Shown here one piece after another: positions 58,371 through 64,000 of a stretch of 64,000 bases of DNA; position 1 is the first letter of the stretch; every line of letters begins with the position of its first letter. The position numbers and the translations under genes were made by a program. Source of the DNA: Pseudomonadota bacterium (lineage in GTDB: Bacteria > Pseudomonadota > Gammaproteobacteria > Burkholderiales > Burkholderiaceae_E); assembly GCA_023388075.1 (NCBI GenBank), contig JAEWGX010000134.1:54076-118075 (forward strand), written 5' to 3'. The notes beneath the pieces are model-generated. The model was not told the DNA's origin and ran no database searches. It was given only the letters and a program-made list of their open reading frames with translations.

Positions 58371-59573
58371 ATGGAAGCAGACCGGCGGCTGGTGAACTCG
58401 CAACGGATGTTCGATCGGATGCGGCGCGATGGGCTCGACGCCCTCGTCGCCACCGCTCCCGAGAACGTCACCTACACCAGCGGATACTGGGCCTTGAGCC
58501 AATGGATCAGGCGTGGACCGCAGGCGTACGTGCTCATACCGGCGCAGGGCCGCGGCGAGCCGTGCATCGTGACGAGCACCGGCCTCACCGACCTGGTGGC
58601 CGACGGCGAGGTTTGGGTGGACGACGTGCGCCGCTTCGGGTTCTTCGCCACCCATCACGAACCGGACGTTCCCCTGGACGATGTCAGTGCCCGCCTGCAA
58701 GGCATCCTGCAGAGCGAGGATTGGAAGGATCCGGCGGTCGCGCTGGTGCAGGCCATCAAGGAGCGCGGGCTCGAGGGCGGCAGCATCGGGATCGACGAGA
58801 TGGGGACCACGCCGGCCTACTGGGACCGGCTGGTCGAGGCCTTGCCGACCACCCGCATCAGCAGGGCCTCGGAAGTCTTCCGCCATGTGCGGACGATCAA
58901 GACGGCCGAGGAGATCCGGCGCCTGAGGGAGGTTGCCCAGATCACGGAGCGCTCGATCGATGCGGCGCTGGCGCAGGCCAGGCCCGGTGCGACCGAGCTC
59001 GACATGGCCCGGGCATTCCACCACCAGTCCATCAGCGACGGTGCCTTTCCGGTGCTGGGGTGCATCGGCAGCGGCCCTCGCACCGCGATGTCCAACGTCA
59101 TGCCATCGTCGCGCCAGCTGCAGGCGGGTGACATCATCCGCTTCGACGTCGGCGGACGATACCGGCACTACCGGGCGGACATCGCGCGCAACGCCTCCCT
59201 GGGCGAGCCGTCGGCGAAGGTGAAGCAGTATCACCGCGCGATCCGGGTCGGCCTGGACCGCGCACGCGAGCTCATCCGGCCGGGCGTGAAGACCGCGCAT
59301 GTCTTCGAGGAGGTCGTCAAGACCGTCCGCAAGGAGGGCCTGCCTCACTACCAGCGCAACCACGTGGGCCACGGCATCGGGCTGGACGGGTACGACGCTC
59401 CCAACCTCACGCCTTCGAGCACCGAGGTGTTCGAGGAAGGCATGGTGATCTGCATCGAGACGCCATACTACGAGCTCGGGTTCGCCGGCCTGCAGGTGGA
59501 AGACACGCTGTGCGTCACGGCCGACGGGGTCGATTCCTTCATGACCACCGGCACGGAGCTGAGGATCGTCTGA
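58371..59573 (+). CDS. M24-family metallopeptidase (Xaa-Pro peptidase/creatinase-like)
   Basis: A 400-residue pita-bread enzyme. N-terminal creatinase_N-like domain (1-165, LDALVATAPENVTYTSGYW), then the metal site with all five ligands: Asp259 (IRFDVGG), Asp270 (YRADIAR), His334 (HVGHGIGLD), Glu363 (CIETPYY) and Glu377 (LQVEDTL). Fully active as a dinuclear metal hydrolase. Relatives include ectoine hydrolase DoeA and prolidases. As the first enzyme of a tct-linked operon it more likely hydrolyses a small amide than peptides. Its stop overlaps the next start (TGATG). Confidence 0.92.
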   Translation: MEADRRLVNSQRMFDRMRRDGLDALVATAPENVTYTSGYWALSQWIRRGPQAYVLIPAQGRGEPCIVTSTGLTDLVADGEVWVDDVRRFGFFATHHEPDVPLDDVSARLQGILQSEDWKDPAVALVQAIKERGLEGGSIGIDEMGTTPAYWDRLVEALPTTRISRASEVFRHVRTIKTAEEIRRLREVAQITERSIDAALAQARPGATELDMARAFHHQSISDGAFPVLGCIGSGPRTAMSNVMPSSRQLQAGDIIRFDVGGRYRHYRADIARNASLGEPSAKVKQYHRAIRVGLDRARELIRPGVKTAHVFEEVVKTVRKEGLPHYQRNHVGHGIGLDGYDAPNLTPSSTEVFEEGMVICIETPYYELGFAGLQVEDTLCVTADGVDSFMTTGTELRIV

Positions 59574-60829
59574 TGGCGACGGTCGCGGGGCTGCAATGCG
59601 TGCGGTGCGGTGCACTGTATCCGCCGGTCGGCACGGGGTACGACTGCGTGAAGTGCCGCCCGGTCGTCCGGAGTAACCTGACCGTCGCGTACGACGACGC
59701 CCTTCGCGTGCGACGGCCGCGGCCGGGCGCGGATGCGCCTGCCGGTCTCTGGCGCTACGGAGAGCTGCTGCCGGTGCGACGGGCAGAGGCCGTGACCCTG
59801 GCCGAAGGGGGCACGCCGCTTCATTCGCTGGGCGAGCTTGCCGCGGAGCTGGGCATCGGGCAGCTGCTGGTCAAGGACGAGTCGCGCAACCCGACCGGGT
59901 CGTTCAAGGACCGGCTGGCATGCCTGGCGGTGTCGGCGGCGCGCAAGCAGGGTGCCGGGATGCTCGCCTCCAGCTCCTCCGGCAATGCCGGTGCCGCCGT
60001 CGCCGCGTACGCCGCCAAGGCCCGGATCCCGTGCGTGGTCTTCACCTTCAACGCGGCCGCCGGGCCGGTGATCGCGCAGATGCGCGCCTACGGTGCCATG
60101 GTGCTCAGCGTCGCCGATCGCGCCGACCGCTGGAAGCTGCTCGAGGCCGGCGTGCGCGAACACGGCTGGTTCCCCACCTCGCCCTTCTTCGGGCCGGCTG
60201 TCGGCAGCAACCCGTACGGCATCGAAGGATACAAGACGCTCGCCTACGAGATCGCGGAAGGGATGGATTGGGACGTCCCCGACTGGTGCGTGCTGCCGGT
60301 CTGCTACGGCGATGCGCTGCTGGGCATGTGGAAGGGCTTCGAGGACATGATGGCGTTCGGCTGGACTTCGCGGATGCCGCGCATGGTCGCGGCCGAGGTC
60401 TACGGGTCCCTGTCGTCGGCCCTCGATGCGGGGGCGCAGGCGCCGTTGGCGATGGAGCGCTCGCACGATACGGTAGCCACCTCCATCGGCGCGGTGCAGG
60501 GGACCTACCAGTCGCTCGACGTGCTGCGCCGCTCGAACGGGGCCGCGGTCAAGGTCGGTGACGACGGCATGCTGCAGTGGCAGGCCCGCCTCGCGAGCAC
60601 GGAAGGGCTCTTCGTCGAGCCGTCCTCCGCGGCCGCCTTCGCGGCGGTGGAGCAGATGCGCGATCGTGGGCAGATCGGCGCGGCCGACAAGGTCGCGGTC
60701 CTGCTGACGGCCACCGGCCTGAAGGACCCGGCTGCCGTTCGTGCAGTCCCGGCAGAGCCTCCGATGGTCGGCTCGAACCTGGACGACGCGCTGCAGGCGC
60801 TCCGGACCCACTATGGATTCAGTCACTAG
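59573..60829 (+). CDS. Threonine-synthase-like PLP-dependent enzyme
   Basis: A 418-residue fold-type II PLP enzyme. An N-terminal zinc-ribbon-like knuckle (Cys9-x2-Cys12, Cys25-x2-Cys28), then the PLP Lys112 in NPTGSFKDRLA, the phosphate loop SSSSGNAGAAVAA and a late VEPSSAAAFAAVEQM. Overall like threonine synthase ThrC class, but the genetic neighbourhood (M24 hydrolase, tct transporter) suggests catabolic ammonia-lyase or eliminase activity. Coupled to the M24 gene by overlap. Confidence 0.9.
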   Translation: MATVAGLQCVRCGALYPPVGTGYDCVKCRPVVRSNLTVAYDDALRVRRPRPGADAPAGLWRYGELLPVRRAEAVTLAEGGTPLHSLGELAAELGIGQLLVKDESRNPTGSFKDRLACLAVSAARKQGAGMLASSSSGNAGAAVAAYAAKARIPCVVFTFNAAAGPVIAQMRAYGAMVLSVADRADRWKLLEAGVREHGWFPTSPFFGPAVGSNPYGIEGYKTLAYEIAEGMDWDVPDWCVLPVCYGDALLGMWKGFEDMMAFGWTSRMPRMVAAEVYGSLSSALDAGAQAPLAMERSHDTVATSIGAVQGTYQSLDVLRRSNGAAVKVGDDGMLQWQARLASTEGLFVEPSSAAAFAAVEQMRDRGQIGAADKVAVLLTATGLKDPAAVRAVPAEPPMVGSNLDDALQALRTHYGFSH

Positions 60830-60847
60830 GCATACAAGGAGGGGATC

Positions 60848-61822
60848 TTGAAGATAAAGCATGCAATTCGCCGCACGTTCGAAGTGCTGTTGTCGGGCGC
60901 CGCGCTGTTCGCGGTGGCGGGACCGTCCGCCGTCGCGCAGTCCTTCCCCGAGAAGCCGATCACGCTGATCGTTCCCTGGGCGCCCGGCGGCGGCACCGAT
61001 CAGACATCCAGGGTGCTCGCCAAGGCAGCCGAAGCGGAGCTGGGCCAGCCGGTGGTCGTCATCAACAAGCCGGGGGCCGCGGGCTTCATCGGCATGACCG
61101 AGATGGCGAAGTCCCGGCCGGACGGCTACACCCTGGCGACAATGTCGACATCGCACTTCCTCGCGCCACTGACCGGCCAGAAGGTCCCGTTCGATCCGCT
61201 CAAGGACGTGTCCTACATCATGAACTACGGCGACAACCTGATCGGCATCGCCGTGCTGGCGGACAGCCCGTGGAAGACGCTCGCCGACCTGATCGAGGAC
61301 GGGAAGAAGCGGCGCATCACCTACGGGACGGCCGGCGTGAACTCGCTCCAGCACCTCATGATGGAGTCGCTCAAGCAGGCCACCGGCGCCAACCTGGTCC
61401 ATGTGCCGCAGCAGGGCTCGGCGGCCTCGGTGCCGGCGTTGCTCGGCCGGCACGTGGAGGTGCTGATGGAGGTGTCGGCCTGGGCGCCTTTCGTGGAAAG
61501 CAAGCAGGTCCGCTTGCTGGCCGTGTCGACGCCGGAGCGGGCGGCCGCCTATCCTGACGTGCCGACGCTCAAGGAGCTGGGCTTCCAGTCCATGCGTTCG
61601 ATGCAGACGATCGTGGCGCCGGCGGGCATTCCGGAGCCGGTTCGCGCCAAGCTGGAAGACGCGTTCCGCAAGGCGCTGTCGGACTCCGCCTTCAACGACA
61701 CGATCAAGCGGCTGTCCATGCAGGTGGTGGACCTCCCGGGCGCCCAGGCGCGGGCGTTCGTGGAGGAGTCTTCGGCCCGGACGAAGGAGCTGCTGACGGT
61801 GATCGGCAAGCCCGGCAGCTGA
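60848..61822 (+). CDS. tctC: Bug-family tripartite tricarboxylate receptor (TctC)
   Basis: A 324-residue periplasmic receptor. Signal peptide (VLLSGAALFAVAGPSAVAQ), FPEKPITLIVPWAPGGGTDQ, VVVINKPGAAGFIGM and RPDGYTLATM, then HVPQQGSAASVPALL. The start is TTG at 60848, supported by AAGGAGG 7 bases before. Unlike the other three Bug receptors here, it is directly followed by tctB and tctA, making a complete tripartite transporter. Confidence 0.94.
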   Translation: MKIKHAIRRTFEVLLSGAALFAVAGPSAVAQSFPEKPITLIVPWAPGGGTDQTSRVLAKAAEAELGQPVVVINKPGAAGFIGMTEMAKSRPDGYTLATMSTSHFLAPLTGQKVPFDPLKDVSYIMNYGDNLIGIAVLADSPWKTLADLIEDGKKRRITYGTAGVNSLQHLMMESLKQATGANLVHVPQQGSAASVPALLGRHVEVLMEVSAWAPFVESKQVRLLAVSTPERAAAYPDVPTLKELGFQSMRSMQTIVAPAGIPEPVRAKLEDAFRKALSDSAFNDTIKRLSMQVVDLPGAQARAFVEESSARTKELLTVIGKPGS

Positions 61823-61825
61823 CCG

Positions 61826-62269
61826 ATGAGCAGGCGGCCACTGCCCCTCTCGATCGCGGGCGCGCTGCTCGCGTTGCTCGGCATCGCGTTCGCGATCGAA
61901 TCCGTCCGGCTCGGCCTATGGGCGGACGGGATGCCCGGAGCGGGGCTGCTGCCGCTGCTTGCCGCCTGCCTGCTGGTCGCCCTGGCACTGTTCCTCGGTG
62001 TCAAGGGAGGGCTGGTGCCGGATGAGGAGCATACGCTCGATCGCGTGCCGCTCAAGGCGATCGCGCTGCTCCTCGCCTTCGCCTGGCTCGTGCCGCTGGC
62101 GGGCTTCGTGCCGGCCACCGTGCTGATGATCACGCTCTGGACGCATTACTTCCATCAGCAGGGCTGGTGGCGGTCGGCCTTCCTGGGCATCGTGCTGGTG
62201 GCGGCAGGGGTGGTGCTCTTTCGCGTGGCCCTGAGCGTTCCGATGCCGCTTTTCCCGGAATTCAACTGA
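61826..62269 (+). CDS. tctB: Tripartite tricarboxylate transporter small subunit TctB
   Basis: A 147-residue membrane protein with four helices (LSIAGALLALLGIAFAIESV, LPLLAACLLVALALFLGV, AIALLLAFAWLVPLAGFVPATVLMI, FLGIVLVAAGVVLFRVALS) as in TctB. The GxxPGAGLLPLL-like DGMPGAGLLPLL after helix 1 is typical. 3 bases after tctC; stop overlaps tctA start. Confidence 0.92.
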   Translation: MSRRPLPLSIAGALLALLGIAFAIESVRLGLWADGMPGAGLLPLLAACLLVALALFLGVKGGLVPDEEHTLDRVPLKAIALLLAFAWLVPLAGFVPATVLMITLWTHYFHQQGWWRSAFLGIVLVAAGVVLFRVALSVPMPLFPEFN

Positions 62270-63795
62270 TGGACGCGCTACAGCAACTGGGGCAGGGGTT
62301 CATGCTGGCGACGCTGCCGGCGAACCTCCTTTATGCGCTGATGGGCGCCGTGCTCGGCACGCTCGTCGGCGTGCTTCCCGGACTCGGCCCGGTCACCACG
62401 ATCGCCGTGCTGCTGCCCCTCACGTATCACGTCGATTCCTCGCTGGGGGCGATCATCATGCTCGCCTCCATCTACTACGGGGCGATGTACGGCGGCTCGA
62501 CCACCTCCATCCTCCTCAAGGTGCCCGGCGAGGCGGCCGCGGTGATCACCTGCATCGACGGCTACGAGATGGCGCGCCGGGGACGAGCCGGGCCGGCGCT
62601 CGCGATCGCGGCCATCGGGTCGTTCATCGCGGGCACTGCCGCCGTTGCCGCGCTGACCTTCGTCGGGCCGCTGTTCGCGAACATCGCGCTGACTTTCGGG
62701 CCGCCGGAGTACTTCGCGCTGGCGCTGTTCGGCCTGGCCCTGTGCGCGACGCTCTCCGGCGGGCCGCCGCTGCGCGGAATCTGCATGGCCCTCGTCGGCG
62801 TGCTGCTGGGACTGGTGGGCATGGACACGGTCTCCGGCGCCGAGCGATTCACCTTCGGCAGCTACGAGCTCATCGACGGCATCGAGATGGTGCCGCTGCT
62901 GATGGGTCTCTTCGGGTTGGGCGAGATCCTCTACAACCTGGAGCAGAAGGGCGGCATGTCCCTGATCGCGGGGAGAATCGGCCGGCTGCTGCCGTCGCGC
63001 AAGGACTGGAGCGAGTCCCGCGGTCCGATCGCCCGCGGGACGGTGCTCGGCTTCCTCGTCGGCCTCATCCCGGGGGGCGGCGCGATCCTGGGTTCGATGC
63101 TCAGCTACTCCCTCGAGAAGCGGGTCTCGCGCAACCCCGAGGAGTTCGGCAAGGGCGCGATCGCCGGCGTCGCCGGCCCGGAGTCGGCCAACAACTCCGC
63201 GGCCACCTCGTCTTTCATACCGTTGCTGACGCTCGGGCTTCCAGGCAACGCGGTCACGGCGGTTCTGTTCGCCGGGTTGCTGATCCAGGGCGTGGAGCCG
63301 GGGCCGCTGCTGTTGACCAAGAGCCCGGAGATGTTCTGGGGCGTGATCGCGTCCATGTATGTCGGCAACGCGGCGCTGCTCGCTCTCAACCTGCCGATGG
63401 TGGGCATCTGGGTGCAGCTGTTGCGGGTCCCCTTCTGGATCCTGGGCCCCGCGGTGCTCCTGATCGCGGTGTTCGGAAGCTACAGCCTGCGCAACAGCTT
63501 CTACGACGTCTATCTGCTGATGATTTCCGGAGGCTTCGGCTACCTCTTCCGCAAGGCCAACCTGGACTGCGCGCCGCTGGCGATGGCCTTCATCCTGGCG
63601 AACATCCTGGATACGTCGCTGCGCCAGGCGCTCCTGATGGGCGATGGGCCGGCCATCCTCTTCCTGCGGCCGGTATCGGCGGTCATCCTGATCCTCGCCC
63701 TCGTGGTCATCGTGATGCAACTGCGCAACTACGGACGTCGCGGCTCCGCCGCGGCAGCGGTCGCGCCTGCCGCACCCGGGGACCTTTCGCCATGA
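62269..63795 (+). CDS. tctA: Tripartite tricarboxylate transporter large subunit TctA
   Basis: A 508-residue, ~11-helix permease. TctA hallmarks: GTLVGVLPGLGPVTTIAVLLPLTY, ASIYYGAMYGGSTTSILLKVPGE and, later, GLIPGGGAILGSMLSYSLEKRVS and GPESANNSAATSSFIPLLTLGLPGNAV (in parts). Complete with ATG at 62269 overlapping the tctB stop. The stop overlaps the ATG of the next gene, showing the operon continues off the window. Confidence 0.95.
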   Translation: MDALQQLGQGFMLATLPANLLYALMGAVLGTLVGVLPGLGPVTTIAVLLPLTYHVDSSLGAIIMLASIYYGAMYGGSTTSILLKVPGEAAAVITCIDGYEMARRGRAGPALAIAAIGSFIAGTAAVAALTFVGPLFANIALTFGPPEYFALALFGLALCATLSGGPPLRGICMALVGVLLGLVGMDTVSGAERFTFGSYELIDGIEMVPLLMGLFGLGEILYNLEQKGGMSLIAGRIGRLLPSRKDWSESRGPIARGTVLGFLVGLIPGGGAILGSMLSYSLEKRVSRNPEEFGKGAIAGVAGPESANNSAATSSFIPLLTLGLPGNAVTAVLFAGLLIQGVEPGPLLLTKSPEMFWGVIASMYVGNAALLALNLPMVGIWVQLLRVPFWILGPAVLLIAVFGSYSLRNSFYDVYLLMISGGFGYLFRKANLDCAPLAMAFILANILDTSLRQALLMGDGPAILFLRPVSAVILILALVVIVMQLRNYGRRGSAAAAVAPAAPGDLSP

Positions 63796-64000
63796 CCGGG
63801 CCATTCCAGCTTTCCTTCTCCTCCGACGGACGGGAGGCGAGCGACGTGGTGGCGGGCAAGATCGCCGCGGGCGAGGCCGCGGGCGCCTCTGCATTCTGGT
63901 GCGCCAATCACCTGTTCCAGCGTGATCCGATCTCGCTGTGTGCCCTGGCGCTTGCGCGGACGGCCAGCTTGCGGGTGACGCTGATGGCGGTCAACCCCTA
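63792..64000 (+). CDS. Luciferase-like (LLM) oxidoreductase, 5' part
   Basis: First 69 residues of a gene that runs off the right edge. ATG at 63792 overlaps the tctA stop (ATGA). The sequence FWCANHLFQRDPISLCALALARTASLRV matches the N-terminal barrel strands of LLM/F420-type methylene-H4MPT-reductase-like enzymes (usual pattern W-x-x-D/N-H-L-F, then ALAxxTxxLRL). It would be the second LLM gene of this region and the fourth enzyme-type gene of the IclR operon. Confidence 0.75.
   Translation, partial: MTGPFQLSFSSDGREASDVVAGKIAAGEAAGASAFWCANHLFQRDPISLCALALARTASLRVTLMAVNP

Noticed and set aside
63792..64000. Calling the right-edge gene a methylene-tetrahydromethanopterin reductase
   Set aside because: Only 69 residues are visible and the annotation is a generic one for LLM enzymes; only the fold family is supported.

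Overview
The window looks like a piece of chromosome from a high-GC betaproteobacterium, most likely order Burkholderiales (Alcaligenaceae/Comamonadaceae type). The reasons are uniformly GC-rich coding DNA, four Bug/TctC-type solute receptors of which only one sits beside a tctAB membrane pair, several TRAP transporters, and many small catabolic clusters, each with its own transporter and LysR/GntR/IclR/LacI regulator. This placement is inferred from gene content; no rRNA or other phylogenetic marker is present. Coding density is very high, with many ATGA, TGATG or GTGA start/stop overlaps. No gap exceeds about 260 bases, and I saw no rRNA, tRNA, insertion sequence or CRISPR array.

Layout. 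(1) 1-7183: the tail of one TRAP permease and a lone alpha/beta hydrolase, then a minus-strand operon gntR - flavin hydroxylase (2,6-dihydroxypyridine-hydroxylase type) - VOC dioxygenase - dctP - dctQ - dctM, which looks like a ring-degradation and uptake module. (2) 7311-12661: a PEP-mutase/isocitrate-lyase family enzyme, a divergent LysR/MFS pair, a truncated FMN reductase butting onto a PfpI/DJ-1 gene, and a Tat-exported metallophosphoesterase. (3) 12615-22706: a GntR (FCD) regulator and ABC permease-ATPase-permease on the minus strand, divergent from an operon of ABC receptor - VOC dioxygenase - FAD hydroxylase - FAH hydrolase - two tandem RraA/HMG-aldolase paralogues - Bug receptor. Together these would import, hydroxylate, cleave and split an aromatic acid. 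(4) 22752-40920: mixed housekeeping and accessory genes. These include an AI-2E-type membrane protein, a 2OG-Fe(II) dioxygenase, a periplasmic PIMT, a radical-SAM plus DUF4130-UdgX DNA-repair pair behind a LexA-like box, a persulfide-dioxygenase-like MBL enzyme, acyltransferase, GT4 and glycogen-debranching genes, a YjbQ/methyltransferase pair and a HisN-like phosphatase. (5) 41097-56360: two divergent operons around a LacI regulator. Minus strand: TAXI receptor, HpaB/4-hydroxybutyryl-CoA-dehydratase-fold enzyme, acyl-CoA dehydrogenase, split CoA ligase, fused TRAP permease, small membrane protein. Plus strand: HpsN-like dehydrogenase, AGPS-like FAD oxidase, fused CoA ligase, Bug receptor. LacI-type operators lie in front of both arms. 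(6) 56361-64000: a luciferase-like oxidoreductase, then IclR - M24 hydrolase - threonine-synthase-like PLP enzyme - tctC - tctB - tctA - start of a second luciferase-like gene.

Most interesting: the LacI-controlled two-arm system in (5), whose enzyme order fits 1,2-diol to 2-hydroxyacid to 2-oxoacid to acyl-CoA; its AbfD-fold enzyme that has lost all three cluster cysteines; and the LexA-box-linked radical-SAM/UdgX pair. Functions come from recognisable motifs and family knowledge. No database search was run, and substrates are mostly inferred.
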